Notes: a model not told the origin generated them from the sequence alone. A stretch of 64,000 nt of DNA from Candidula unifasciata (GCA_905116865.2 CAJHNH020001113.1:2501-66500); one strand, 5' to 3'. Shown: positions 1-11,387, counted from the stretch's first letter. A program made the numbers and translations.

Positions 1-44
1 TCAAAATGATTGAATATTGGTACCGAGAACTATTTGCTGTGGGT

Positions 45-300
45 TCCGGGGGGCCCATCTTAGGGGAAAACAATAATAGACCCATTGCCATCCTTAAAAG
101 CATGTCGTATGAGTCAACTAATTTGGGAGCCTAAGATAAAATACATCTGCCTAAGAGGTAAGAAGCCAACAGTCTGCATTTAAAAAAGCCATTTCTGTAT
201 AATGGATGTGCACGCAACATTCAGGTTCTGGATCGATACTAAAGCCCGAGGTCGAGGAACAAACTGAACTTTTCACTTGAGTTTATTGCCGTTTAATGCA
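45..300 (+). repeat. Dispersed repeat family F, degenerate copy
   Basis: This copy has a 5' core like 'gtgggttccgggg', then an 'agcatgtcgta' block, then 'caacattcaggttctgg'. The same blocks recur in the same order near 11.4 kb and in reverse near 16.3, 40.4, 58.5 and 58.8 kb. Better copies end in an A-rich or GAA-rich tail, which suggests a non-autonomous retroelement. No coding capacity is visible and the family identity is unknown to me. Confidence 0.5.
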
Positions 301-499
301 AACGAATAAGGAAGAAAGTTACGAACGAACACAACTCCGACGACACTGTGGATAATTATTTAAAGACGTTGACAGTGGAGGGAAAATTCGAACATCCTAT
401 AATTGTAAAATAATATCTTTATTCAAAATTGTTCTACCCTAGAATACTTTAACTTCTCATTTGTTGTATTTATACTGTAAGAAATCGTCAATTGGTTAT

Positions 500-1400
500 T
501 CGCCAACCAGAGGTTCCGGAACCATGGGGGTGAGTAATTCCCTGACAGGGTGCCGGAATCTATAGGTGGTTATTCCCCAACAGGGTGCCGAAACCTTGGA
601 GTGGCTAGTTCCCTAACGGGGTGCCGGAACATTGAGATGGTTAATTCTTCACGGGGTGCCAGAACGTTGGGATAGTCAATTTCACAACGGGGTTCCGGAA
701 CGTTGGGATGGGTAAATCCCTAATGGGTCGCCGCATCATTGGGGTAGTTAATTCCCCGACGGAGTGATGGGACGTTCGGGTTGTTAATTACCCAAAAGGA
801 GTGTCAGAACCTGGAGGTAGTAAATTTTCCAAACGGGTGACGGAACTGGGGATGGGTTTTCCCCAACAAGATGCCGGATCGTTAGGGTAGTTAATTCCCA
901 ACGGGGGTGCCGGAACGTTGGGGTAGTTAATTCCCAACGGGGGTGCCGGAATGTTGGGCTAGTTAATTCCCAACGGGGGTGCCGGAATGTTGGGGTAGTT
1001 AATTCCCAACGGGGGTGTCGGAATGTTGGGCTAGTTAATTCCCAACGGGGGTGCCGGAATGTTGGGATAGTTAATTCCCAACGGGGGTGCCGGAATGTTG
1101 GGGTAGGTAATTCCCAACAGGGGTGCCGGAAAGTTGGGGTAGTTAATTCCCACCCGGGTTGCCGGAATGTTGGGGTAGTTAATTCCCAACGGGGGTGCTG
1201 GATTATTAGGGTAGTTAATTCCCAGCGGGGGTGCCGGAATGATGGGGTAGTTAATTCCCAACGGGGGTGCCGGAATGTTGGGGTAGTTAATTCCCAACGG
1301 GGGTGCTGGAACCTGTGGATGTTTATTTCCCAAACAACTACTTGAACGTTGTGAGGGTTTCTCCCCAAGAGCGGTGCCGAAACCCTGAAGTTTAGACATC
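500..1400. repeat. 36-bp minisatellite, about 25 copies
   Basis: The unit contains 'ttaattcccaacgggggt' followed by a 'gccggaatgttggg' block, with a 36-bp period. Copies between about 890 and 1315 are nearly identical; those at 500-890 and after 1315 are clearly diverged. Because 36 is a multiple of 3, the minus strand stays open and encodes a 12-residue repeat (HPRWELTTPTFR-like) with no gene signals. I treat this as non-coding satellite DNA. Confidence 0.9.
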
Positions 1401-1499
1401 TTGAATGCTTACTTCTAATGGAGCTAGGCTGCACATCCTTCCCCCTTCCATTTCAAACCGGGCGTTGAATGTGACTTTTAGGCTTTGTTATCAGTTGAC

Positions 1500-1775
1500 A
1501 TCTGCGGCGTAGGCGTCGGGACGTAATCCGTAATGCCGGGGTGCTGATTAAAGGGTTAAATTGCTGGGTGCTGGGTTCGATCCCAGCTGCGAGTAATTTG
1601 GCAATATACTGCCTAGGGTTGGTGTTGACAGTAGTATCGAGAGCAGACCGTGCGAAGAGCTAGGGCAAACAACTAAACCTAAAGTAAAGGTTTCTACTGA
1701 AATCACAAACAGCCACACACACACACACACAAATATGGGGTTGGTTCTGCAACGTCCTCAAAATGATATGTAACT
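1500..1775 (+). mobile_element. tRNA-derived SINE, family A (copy 1)
   Basis: A B-box-like motif 'gggttcgatcccagctg' follows a degenerate tRNA-like head. The body shares with the copies at 5.1 and 5.9 kb an ordered set of blocks: a 'tatcgagagcaga' block, 'aaatcacaaacag', and a 3' block 'ggttctgcaacgtcct' ending near 'atgtaactaactt'. A short CA tract (1712-1731) interrupts the body. These features support an RNA polymerase III-type short interspersed element. Confidence 0.7.
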
Positions 1776-2446
1776 AACTTGTATAATATCATTTTACAGT
1801 AATGCCTCATTAACACAGATTTGCTTAAGACGAATCCTCGGATAACATGAACAAAAAGTCGGTTGTAGTTAGGATGCATGATACAGAAAATTGCCATGTA
1901 TGTTTTTCAGTTTATCCTATTGCACCTAAATTGTTGGTATATTACTGTAATCTTCTTATGTTTGACTGTTTATCTTACAGAATACTAAGAAAATCGCCAA
2001 ACACTGATGAGATAATACATTCGTAAGAATAAACTCACAGGGAGCAAGTACAGCGGGGATCTACAGTCATCAGTAGAAATTATCCTCTTTCGACACACGT
2101 TTCGGCCCACGATTCCTAAACGTATTCGGAGGTGGGCCCACCTGAGTTCATGAAGCTCAGGGCTGCTTCCCCGCCGCACAGAATTACCGGATGGTGTTAT
2201 ACTTTCGGCCAGAGACAAGACGACTTGGTGGTTTCGAAGGAGGTACTGTGAGATAAGAAGCCGCCACGGCTGCGTAATTAGAACAGTCCGCATGCCTGGA
2301 CGACCGAGCGACAAGCTTACTTTGGTTTACCGGACACATCTTGGACTTTTATTAGCAGTTGGCAGAGAGACACTGGCAGACAATTCGTACACGATGGACT
2401 TTTCAAAGGGATAAGAAACTCTTTTCCACTAGATACCCGGACCAGC

Positions 2447-2983
2447 TCACCGAGGCCCGTCCCCTACGTTGTTGCGCTGCGTCCAGAGCCAGCTGGATGC
2501 CCTTTCGGCCACCTCACCAAGTTTTTTGAGTGCCCGTTTCCGTTCATTACCGCGCAATCCTAACTCTTTAACCACATTGTAGAGCGAAGTGGAAACGAGG
2601 CCTCTCGCTCCCACTTCGACGGCAAATACCCGCACTGTGTAAGCCTCATTTCTCCTCAAACCGGCTGCTAAATCACTGTATTTCTCGAGCTTATACAAAT
2701 GATTCTCCTCCATCCGCGACTCAAACGGGACCGTCAACTCAATCAGGATGAGTTGCCGTTTTTGCGCAGAATGGAGAACGATGTCCGGTCGCAGGCCGGT
2801 TTTACGGATCAACTCGGGATACCGTTCATGTCCTGGCAGATCAACCGCCAGTAACCAGTCCCTCGCAGAGTCTAGCACAGATGGAGCGAATGCGATTTTG
2901 TTGACATTACCTTTTGGAACCTGCCCAGCCTTGAGGAAACGAATGGGGACGATACTAGAACTGGCTCTGGCATTAGCCCTCAT
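2447..2983 (-). CDS. Retroelement C-terminal fragment with PD-(D/E)XK-like motif
   Basis: This is an intact 178-residue reading frame without recognisable host-gene context. Seen: a motif 'RPDIVL' followed 12-15 residues later by 'LIELTVPFE', then a conserved block 'LYKLEKYSDL', 'VEVGARGLV', and a basic C-terminus ending in a Trp-rich 'SSWLW'. The spacing resembles the PD...E-x-T core of restriction-like (PD-(D/E)XK) nuclease folds, and similar domains occur at the C-termini of reverse-transcriptase ORFs in animal genomes. The sequence upstream of 2995 is unrelated and AT-rich, so the element is probably 5'-truncated. The 3' flank down to about 2038 aligns with the flank of the copy at 12.4-13.2 kb and is probably its 3' UTR. 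The start codon is probably internal. Nuclease function is inference; assignment to an R2/NeSL-like lineage is uncertain. Confidence 0.55.
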   Translation of the reverse strand: MRANARASSSIVPIRFLKAGQVPKGNVNKIAFAPSVLDSARDWLLAVDLPGHERYPELIRKTGLRPDIVLHSAQKRQLILIELTVPFESRMEENHLYKLEKYSDLAAGLRRNEAYTVRVFAVEVGARGLVSTSLYNVVKELGLRGNERKRALKKLGEVAERASSWLWTQRNNVGDGPR

Positions 2984-3082
2984 CGTATACTATAATAACA
3001 GCAGTTTGATGATCAGTTGCGTCTATTGATTAATAAGAAAACTACAACACAAAGGTAAGTTTTCCCTATTGTAGTGTGAGCC

Positions 3083-3150
3083 TTCGTGATGTAGCGGCTA
3101 GACGCTCGCTTGCGGATAAGAAGGTCATGGGTTCAGTTCCTGAGGATAAG
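3083..3150 (+). mobile_element. SINE family B, tRNA-like head only
   Basis: The head contains an A-box-like 'tagcggctagacgctcg' and a B-box-like 'gggttcagttcc'. The element stops here, and what follows is the family B body in the opposite orientation. Confidence 0.6.
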
Positions 3151-3368
3151 TAAAAGTAAATAACCCTATTCAACGCCTTCTGGTGTATTGAGCATATACA
3201 GCTAGGCCTATATTTTATAGACCCATTGGCACTCAGTAGGTGATGTGGTCAACATCCCACCGGTCGCCTTTACTTTCCAAGAGTTTATCTGCTACCCATT
3301 TAAGGTTGGGCCGACCTGGTAGCCAATGTCGTTTCTGAAAAAAAAGTCTGGCTCCGTCAAAGTCAAAA
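3151..3368 (-). mobile_element. SINE family B body, head missing
   Basis: On the plus strand this begins with the reversed 3' tail 'gtaaaagtaaat' and runs back through 'ggcactcagtaggtgatg' and 'ctggctccgtcaa'. That is the order seen in the full minus-strand copy at 8.85-9.12 kb. The tRNA-like head expected at the right end is absent, so this copy is truncated and abuts the forward head at 3083. Confidence 0.65.
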
Positions 3369-3404
3369 CAAATAGAATTTTTTTTTAGAAACAAGAAGCG
3401 GCAA

Positions 3405-3570
3405 AAACGTAGTGGCTAGACACCCGTAGGCCGGCCCGAATGTCTAAGGTATCCGAGTTTTTTCATCTTCTTACAAATCGAAGCTGGATTCCAGGATGAC
3501 TCACTTTGAAATGGCTACCAAGTAATGTCTTGGTCCCACATTACCAATCGAGTGCCGATTAATCTCTAAA
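3405..3570 (+). mobile_element. SINE family B, partial copy
   Basis: A tRNA-like head 'gtagtggctagacaccc' is followed by a diverged body with 'ggctaccaagtaatgtct' and 'accaatcgagtgccgatt'. The 3' tail is lost. Confidence 0.55.
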
Positions 3571-4489
3571 TATAGTAAATTATCTACTAACTCTCTTAAG
3601 ACGAACACTCCAATAAAATGAACAAACGTTTGTTTCTATGATGAATGTATTATTCATAACATCTACTAGTTCCCAATTAGAACGGAATTTTACTAACACG
3701 TGCTCCCAATTTGTCGGCTCCTTGGAAATTGTGACTTCCAGAAAAAAAGTAACTAGAAAATTTAAAGCTCATGCCCCCCCCCCCACCTTTCCCTCCCCTC
3801 CCCCCCCCCTCTCTTCCAGCTGCCTACCCCCACCCCAATGTCAACTTGATGAAGGCGCGGCTGAGAAGACTAGCTTACAGTAAATATGTTTGCTGCAGAC
3901 GGTTATAATACTGGTAAATACCTTCTGTGTAATAATTGATTCATTAAGTTGCTTTGTTCTGGTTAAATCACTTCCTTAAACTAGGAAAATTACACCAGAA
4001 CCTGCCGGCACAGAGTGGCCATCATTCCATTCCATTACTAATCGCCCGTGACAGAATACGCGAAGAACCACACGAACAGAACCACTGTGATGACCCCTGG
4101 CTTCACACTCTTGTCACACACAAAAATTTAAAACAGAATGAAAATCAATGGAATGATGATTCCACTGGGTGGCACAAATGGATAGAGATAGATTGATGTA
4201 CATTTGAAACGCCAAGACATTCAGCTATTTGTTATCGACACTGATAAGCGCGTGAAGAAGCCACGTTATCAAAGTTCACCGGTTTAGTTTTACAACGAGG
4301 CTTACAGACACACCGACTGATTCATAAGGTCTGACTTATATGGCGTCTATGTTCCTATAATTTATAACTGGCGACAATCTTCTAAAAGGTTTTACAGCCG
4401 TGTATTTCTGTTCTCAATGTTCGGAAAGAGGAGAAAGGGGGAATAAGGTCGTATCCTAATTTCATCATCATCACACATCAGGGGCGCCG

Positions 4490-4545
4490 CTGTGGTGAAG
4501 TGGCTAGACGCTTGTCTGCGGATCTTCTTGGTCGTCGGCTGCCGC
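4490..4545 (+). mobile_element. SINE family B, head fragment
   Basis: 'gtggtgaagtggctagacg' plus 'cttgtctgcggat' match the 5' part of family B heads. The rest of the element is not recognisable. Confidence 0.45.
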
Positions 4546-5117
4546 TTCCCCTAGTAACAAACACCCTCAGTTACTCACCATCATCATCATTATTGTCGTC
4601 ATCAGTTTCTTTATTTGCGCTTAAGCGTCGTGGGGAGAAAAATTTGGTGATCAATTGCTTGATCAGTAGCAATGGTTTGATGTCACACTGTGTCGATGCA
4701 GAAGCTCTATATTCTAGTAAGGCAACATTTTGTCTTCACATGTGTGGTGCCTGTGTTTGTAGTTGTTCTGGTTGTATTCTAAGGAGACAGCCAAAATATT
4801 TTACCAGATACTTTCTTCTCCAAATCATTTTCATAATCTACAGATCTCCAATTGGAAATAACAAAATGAAATATCTCGTCAATATACGTGTAAGATACTT
4901 TAGTAAGATTCGTATAAGAGTTGGTGTAATCATGCAAGACTGTCATCAGATAGATATCTAAAGTAGACCGTGAGTGGCGGGACAGTCATTGATCAACAGG
5001 GTAATTGTGGGTTGAGTGTTCAGTGGGAACAGGACACAATGCTTGCCACAAGAACGAAACTTGTTGGACCCAACTTTGAAGATGGATACTTTGGTAATAT
5101 GTAAAGGTGGCTATCGT

Positions 5118-5380
5118 TTACACTGAGTAAGTGGCGTTTGTGGCTGTGGCATTGCAAAGGTGGTTTATCATTGCGAGAAATCCGGTTCGATTACAGCTGC
5201 GATTAGGCAGCAGACTACTTTACGTTGATGTCCATGCTGAAACTGACGGCCTGCCGTTCATTGTCAACAGCAAACTAGTAATCGTAAAATCGCCCAGTAA
5301 AATCACAAACAGAAATCGAGAAAAAATACCATGACCGGTTCTGCATCGTCCTTTGAAGGAAATGCAACATAACTTTAAGA
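5118..5380 (+). mobile_element. tRNA-derived SINE, family A (copy 2)
   Basis: The copy starts near 'gtggcgtttgtggctg', has the B-box-like 'ccggttcgattacagctg', the shared 'aaatcacaaacag' block and the 3' block 'ggttctgcatcgtcct' ending near 'atgcaacataactt'. It is diverged from copies 1 and 3, so the family is old. Confidence 0.7.
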
Positions 5381-5844
5381 TCTCTAGACCAGACTGCCAG
5401 AACAACATGTTAAACGGGTTGTGGCCAGACAAGAGCTCTATGCAGAAGAACTTTTTGTTAAACTTCCACAGAACTGGTGTCGTGAGCCGCTATACGCTGC
5501 GGGATTTACTATGGAGGGGATCCGTGCACTTATGGACTGAATGGTTTGAAGTACAGTGAGGATAATCTGCCGACTAACTATAGCGCTGATGAAAATACAC
5601 CGTACACATAGGAAGTTGTGAGTGGGCTGAATTTTGTGTGTGTTACTTTTTTCGGATAGTCGCTGGCGTACAGCATTAGTCATGGCGTCAGTCTTCAACC
5701 TTCAGTATCGTGTTCCCCATATTAATCTCTTACGTGAACTTTCAAGCCACGGTGCTAAACTCATATCTAAAAAAATCAGTCATATAAAGACAGAAACAGG
5801 CACACTTCTAGAGGATCTTGACACTTAACTCGTTTATATTTAAA

Positions 5845-6095
5845 GTGCCTACAGCGTTTGTGGCTTAAGCGTTGCGAACGAGCTTCGTAATGCCGAGGTG
5901 CAGGGTTCGATCCGAGCTGGGGACGAGTCGTCTTACGTAGGTTTCAACAGCGGTACCGAGAGCTGACTGGTCAGAAGAAGTGGCAAACTACTAGTAAAAC
6001 TTTGCATAACATTTGCCTAGAAAACCTACTACAGCGAAACAAATGCTGGATTTGGTTCTGCAAAGTCTTGTAAAAGACACGCAGCTAACTTTGTA
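5845..6095 (+). mobile_element. tRNA-derived SINE, family A (copy 3)
   Basis: It begins like copy 2 ('cagcgtttgtggcttaagc'), has B-box-like 'agggttcgatccgagctg', the 'taccgagagctgactgg' block shared with copy 1, and ends with 'ggttctgcaaagtcttg' and 'gcagctaacttt'. Confidence 0.7.
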
Positions 6096-6467
6096 ACAAG
6101 TTCGCTTGTTTCTGTTGTTTGTTGCGTCCCTTGATGACAACTTCTCTTTGATGGGCACAGTGAAGGTCTACACATTTCTTAATTTTTCACGTCTTTGGGT
6201 GTTCCCGAACTTGCAAAACAAAAACTATGTCGCTGTTTTTTTTTTACTTCTTGCAACCTGAAAGTGTCGTGAGGCAGCCTGTTGTCGTGGAAGTCCAGTG
6301 GTCAAGAGAGTCTGCCATGTCACAGTCGAGAATTATACCTTGACATTATGGTAAACATTATGCTATCTACATCAGAGAGGTTAACATTTCATATCACTAA
6401 AGTTACAAAAAATGCATTGATCGGCACTCATAGAAAGAAGTAGAAAGATAGAAGAACACACTAGACA

Positions 6468-6570
6468 ACATAAAAACCGTGCAGGAAATCGAACCTGTCA
6501 CCTCCAGACGGCGTGTGCGCCTCGCTATGAAAATAAGTCCACTAAGATCATGGTCAACTAGGCACCCCCA
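6468..6570 (-). mobile_element. tRNA-like SINE head, weak
   Basis: In reverse complement a B-box-like 'aggttcgatttcctgcac' lies downstream of 'gtgcctagttgaccatg'. The spacing is longer than in a tRNA, and no second copy was found in the window. Confidence 0.3.
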
Positions 6571-6894
6571 AAAGTGTGTCTTACTGGCCATGTCTATCAT
6601 ACAGCTTGAAATCCACAATTATGGAATACGGACAGAATTCATTTCAAACCATTGATATGGACCATAGGTTACAGAAATTTATATTAACAAAGCATATGTC
6701 GAATAACAAGCACAGTAACAATTTACGAACACGGTAGACCTTAATGCTTTGTCTAAAAAAAAAAACACAAACTATTAAGATTGGTAGGTTCCGGTGGTTA
6801 TACGTAATTACCATAAACAAACAGAGGGGGGACAGGGAGTGGGAGGAACCCTGATTTGCTGCCAGAAGTGAGAATGTAGGTCATTGAGGGCAGC

Positions 6895-7110
6895 TCAGAT
6901 TACCTTTGAACACAGTCGATAGGAGGCTCGCTTTCAAATCCCGCTGCGGCTCGCTGCAGCCACGGTCGGTGTTCGAAACCGGGCCGTTCTCGGGGTTCAC
7001 CCAGCCTCTAGGAAATGGGTACCAGAGTGAAAGTGGGGTAAATGGAGAAACGTCGCTGTAGCGTACGCGACACAGGCGGACAGTTTCTTTTTAGCTGTCA
7101 GTACGACTGA
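6895..7110 (+). mobile_element. SINE-like repeat, unassigned family
   Basis: B-box-like 'cggtgttcgaaaccggg' is followed by 'gcctctaggaaatgggtacc' and 'gagaaacgtcgctgtagcg', a layout seen in mollusc tRNA-SINEs. It is immediately followed by a family E element. Confidence 0.4.
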
Positions 7111-7125
7111 CTGACTGACTTTCTA

Positions 7126-7305
7126 CCCCACCAGGACATCACACAAGCGATAAACACCCGATGACACAAAGTGCCACCATGTGGATGAGGATCGCCGTGG
7201 AGAGGTCCCAGAAACCGCGTTCAGACAATTGGCCACATTTATGGCCTGCCTATATTGCGGCCCCTGGCAAAAGCCAAGGTAGGGCTCTAAAAAACAACAA
7301 ATGTT
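7126..7305 (+). mobile_element. Dispersed family E element (copy 1)
   Basis: The 5' core is 'caggacatcacacaagcg', then 'gacacaaagtgccaccatg', 'gtggagaggtcccagaaa', and a 3' end 'ggtagggctctaaaaaac'. Copies at 9.2, 9.6, 25.7, 43.2 and 49.8 kb share this order. An A/C-rich 3' end on both strands' copies suggests a retroposed non-autonomous element. No tRNA promoter was recognised. Confidence 0.65.
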
Positions 7306-7924
7306 GCCCTAAAAAAGACGTAAGGATTAATTAGCTGTCGGTACTGGTAGCAGAGCACTTATGGTTTATAACCGTGTGCAAAAACGCTGGTTCACAAATC
7401 CTGACTTTTTTCAACGTTTGCCCTGACCTTGTCATCCGCCTCTCGACCCCTGACAGTTCCAAAGCCGTGGAAACAATCAAAAACGATCAGCGTATGGCAG
7501 TTGTATGGGCTGAAACCGCTTCCAATTAAGACGTGAACAAGCTTACAAAACGTGAAGTCAGAATTAATTACCGAAACATAAGATTCAATCCAAAGATGAA
7601 CTGTCACGAAAATGAAGAAAGCATAAAAATATGAACAAGCGGCAATTTTGTGAAAAGGACAGCGAACAGAATTATCAGCAGTAATACGAGCTTGTTAACA
7701 TTTAAAGGACTGATTATGCAAGCTGGATGATGACAAAAAGTCTAATCATTTTTGTGAAATTTAAAAACCTAAAAATTGTAACAATTTGACAGGGGAATTA
7801 ATTTTCTGGTTATGTCAAGTCGAATTACCAAACCACGCTGATCACATTCGAGGTACCGTATTTGAAGGAAGGCAGAAACACAGAAAGAAAGACAGGGATA
7901 CTTGATCGCTTTAGAGTGTCTGAG

Positions 7925-8130
7925 GAGCTCTGAAAGCACAGTGGCTAGGCACTAGCCTGCTGGCTCGAAGTGCTCAAATCCGCATCAAGGCGACATTTTT
8001 TTTTTTTTTTATGAAATGATCAGGTTTAACCAGCCTAAAATGGGTAGCAATAAATGCAATGGGAAGTAAATACAGTTGACCCCATTACCAACTAAGTTCT
8101 GACTGATTTATAAAAAATATTATTTTAACA
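7925..8130 (+). mobile_element. SINE family B, partial copy
   Basis: The head has 'agtggctaggcactagcc' and B-box-like 'tgctcaaatccgcatc'. The body is interrupted by a T14 tract and ends in 'ccattaccaactaagttctg'. Confidence 0.55.
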
Positions 8131-8340
8131 TTATATGTATGATGGGGAAACCGGTATGAAAAGAATCCACAGTTTTTTCCCTGAGAAAATAAATTCATCT
8201 CTGAAAGTTCAACTGCTGTTGCAACTTACACAACCTGGATTCGATATACCACAAAGAACGTATTTATAGACCCTGTCTATGGATAGCTAGAGGATTCGTA
8301 TATACAGTGTGACAGAGCTGTAGAAACGAAAGAGTTAAAA

Positions 8341-8343
<3 letters not shown>

Positions 8344-8423
<80 letters not shown>
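8344..8423. repeat. (AT)n microsatellite
   Basis: About 80 bp of uninterrupted AT dinucleotides. Confidence 0.97.
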
Positions 8424-8426
<3 letters not shown>

Positions 8427-8429
8427 CTA

Positions 8430-8842
8430 TATTTAAAAAAATCTAATAAGGGTAGCTGGTAACGCTTGCTACGCCTCAGTCAAATATTAAGCGGGCGACG
8501 GCACAGATGAGAGATATGCTTTGTAGGATCATCTATCATGTTTAAACTTACTGAAGTTTTACAGTGGGTCAAGACATAGCTAAGATGAACCTAAACCCCT
8601 ACAACGTCTGGTTGTGAAATTCCTGTTTCGTCGTTACACGTTACATACGACTTGCCAACTATTCACAGACACTGTTTTATTCTCTTCATTCTTTTCAATA
8701 TCTAGAATGGAATCCAGCCAGATGCATTTGGCTCGTGATTCCGTAGTCATTTCTTCGGTTTGCCTACAATACTCGCACCTTCCTTCACCAGTAATCACTA
8801 GTGTAAGCAGTTGTCCCAATAGATCATCTTCCTTATTGAATT
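8430..8842. other. No recognised feature
   Basis: Moderately AT-rich single-copy sequence with only short uninformative reading frames. I see no repeat family, splice context or RNA gene. Confidence 0.4.
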
Positions 8843-8845
8843 AAA

Positions 8846-9120
8846 AGTAAAAGTAAAGGACTTTATTCTACGCCTTCAGGTCTGTTGGGCACACAGGGTT
8901 AGACCTATAATTTATAGGCAAACAGCGCTGAGTAGGTTATGTGGTCAGCACAATGCCTACCGCCAATACTTCTCACGACTATACCTGGTACCCACTCAAG
9001 GCTAAGTCGACCTGAGAGCCAAGCTTATTTCCCATAAACAGTCGGGCTCCGTCGGGACCCGAACCCACGATATTGCCATCTACAGGCGAGAGTCTAGCTG
9101 TTACACCACGCGGCTCTCTT
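8846..9120 (-). mobile_element. SINE family B, near full-length
   Basis: Read in reverse complement, the head 'gccgcgtggtgtaacagc' and B-box 'gtgggttcgggtcccg' are followed by 'gacggagcccgactg', a body and a 3' tail of TTTTAC-like repeats (here 'taaaagtaaaagtaaagg' on the plus strand). This is the best family B copy and serves as the reference for the others. No TSD is obvious. Confidence 0.8.
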
Positions 9121-9192
9121 TCCTTACCTTATCCAAGTAACCTTTAGTGCACCACAGTAGTTGAATCTCTTCATCCCCTTGTGGGATGCAAA

Positions 9193-9370
9193 TTTTCGTT
9201 ATTTCGAAGCCCCACCCTGGCGTTTGCTGGGGGCCCTAAATTTAACCGGGCCTTAAGTATGGCCTAGCGGCTGACCGGGCTTTCTGGGACCTCTCCACGG
9301 GTAACCCTCATCCACATGGTGGCACTTTGTGTCTCCGGGTGTTTATCGCAACAACTTACCTACCTACCTA
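9193..9370 (-). mobile_element. Family E element (copy 2)
   Basis: This is the reverse complement of the family E order: 'gaagccccaccctggcg' on the left, 'cacggg' and 'catggtggcactttgtgtc' in the middle, and 'gggtgtttatcgcaaca' on the right. It lies 270 bp from an opposite-strand copy at 9636. Confidence 0.65.
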
Positions 9371-9635
9371 GTGCACCAAAATATGTAATTAATAACTGAT
9401 TGATGGGGTTTGAATCAAGTGTGTATATTTAGTTCATTCATTGTCTTGTGTGATTCCTAAAGCTTCCATTGTATATGAAATTATCACAACCGGGAACGAA
9501 AAGTATCGACAGTGAGCTGTCGGACGCACTGACCATATTGCTTTAACAGCAGCAGCAACAACAACATCAAAACTGATCAGACAGTAATTAGCCTTGACAA
9601 TGCTAAAGTGTTTATATTAGATAGATAGGTAGTTG

Positions 9636-9838
9636 TACGCCATCAGGACATCACACAAACGATTAACACCCGGTGACACAAAGTGCCACCATGCGGATGA
9701 TGATCACCCGTGGAGAGGTAACAGAAAACCCTTTCAGCCATTAGGCCATATCTAGGGCCTAGGCCATGTTTATGGCCAGGCTATATTAAAAGCCCCCGGC
9801 AGAAGCCAGGGTGGGGCTTCAAATAACAACAACAAAAA
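9636..9838 (+). mobile_element. Family E element (copy 3)
   Basis: This is the clearest copy: 'atcaggacatcacacaaac', 'gacacaaagtgccaccatg' and the 3' end 'agggtggggcttcaaat' followed by an (AAC)n/A-rich tail. Confidence 0.7.
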
Positions 9839-10094
9839 AGTGCATCCCACATAGGGACGACTTATTATTATATAAAGAAGTGCCGAAATATCAACTGGCT
9901 ATTTAATTTAGGAAGCCCCTTGTTCTTTACTGATGAATTTGAAAGATAAAGGATTGATGTGAACATAAAAATCTGACACAAAAAGGTGACAGGTTATGAC
10001 CAAGACAATAAAAATTTTTGGTACAAGCATTGGTTCAAATGGCATCCAAAAGTCGGGACTCAACAGGCCAGCCCAAAAACAGCGGCAAAGAAAG

Positions 10095-11140
10095 CACGCC
10101 ACGTATTGGCTCCCCTGAAGGGAAAGATCTACGAATAATAAAGAATTCGTATTGGCAGCAAACAGCAGCTATAAGAATTAACAACTGTTTAGGTACATTT
10201 CAAAGCATAAAGAGAGGCGTACGACAAAGATGTGAACTGTCACCATATTTGTTTTCAATATACAGTGAATATATAATGAGATCTTTAATTGATATGCCCG
10301 GAATTGTGGTTGGTGGGCACAAAATAAACAATTTACGGTATGCTGATGACACAGTCTTGATAGCAACAAGTCAGAAAGAACTACAGGAAATGATAGACAT
10401 AGTGGTGTTAGAAAGTGGAAGAATGGGCCTAAGTTTGAATAATGGGAAGACAGAAGTAATGGTGGTATCAAAGAAACAAATTATTCCTCAATGTGTAATA
10501 AAAGACGATGGTGTTATTTTAGGACAAGTACAGAAATGTAAGTATCTGGGCACATGGATAACATCAGATGGAAGATGCATAACTGAGATAAGAAAATAAG
10601 AAACAGAATAAGACAGGCAAAAACTGCATTTTATAAAATGAAAAACATCTTGTGCAATATATCCTTGTCATTGAGAGTTAGAAAAAAGAATTCTTGCTTG
10701 CTACATACATCCAGTTTTAACATTTGGCTGTGAATCCTGGACAATCGGTAGGCAGGCCAAACAATTTCTTGAGGCCTCAGAGATGTGGTTTTACAGAAGA
10801 ATGCTTAGAATTCCTTGGACAGCCAAAAAGAGAGACAAAGAAGTTTTTGAAGAGGCGGGAGCCCGAAGACAACTTATCACAGACATCAGAAGGAGACAGT
10901 CATCATTTATCGGCCATGTTATGAGAAGAGGGAAAATAGAACATGTTGTGACCACTGGAAAGATCTGTGGAAGGAGGGATAGAGGAAGACAACGAGAGAA
11001 GATGATTGACAGTCTTGTTGCATGGCATGGAGGTGTGTCGGCTCACGAACTGATACATGCTGTCAGGAGATCGCAGATTATGGAGAGCCATGATCGCCCA
11101 TACCAGTCGGCAAAGCACCTGATGATGATGATGATGAAAG
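10095..11140 (+). pseudogene. LINE reverse transcriptase, C-terminal half, broken
   Basis: Seen: an RT palm with 'GVRQRCELSPYLF' and the catalytic box 'RYADDTVLIA' (about 10338-10367), then 'GLSLNNGKTEVM' and 'KCKYLGTWI'. The frame stops at 10599. After a frame change the C-terminal domain continues with 'FGCESWTIGRQ', 'RRMLRIPWT', 'FIGHVMRRGKIEHVVTTGK' and 'GRRDRGRQREKMID'. The element ends in a GATGAT tail near 11120-11137. The fingers and endonuclease are missing, so it is 5'-truncated at about 10.1 kb. This layout is typical of non-LTR retrotransposons with a 3' short-repeat tail; the exact clade is not assigned. A minus-strand sister copy lies at 43.5-44.0 kb. Confidence 0.85.
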
Positions 11141-11387
11141 CACTGGCTCTCTGGTGGGCCAAAGACAGTTGGTAGAACTGAACCAGAAAAAAATACCAGA
11201 TCAAAGCAAAGTGAAGCAGAAAAGATGCAGATAATAAAGAAAGAGTAGATCGCTGCCTAGAATTGTCGAATGAACGATTGTTCAAACTACAGAGACAACT
11301 AGACACTGTAGAGTAATGGGGGATCCAACAAGGTGGGGACCTGCAGGTGGAACTTGAAAAAAAAATCTAACCAAATAAAGAGGGCAG

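Noticed and set aside
784..1434. 216-codon ORF with a 12-residue repeat
   Set aside because: The 36-bp unit is a multiple of 3 so frames stay open by default; two different frames are open over the same DNA and unit decay is not codon-aware.
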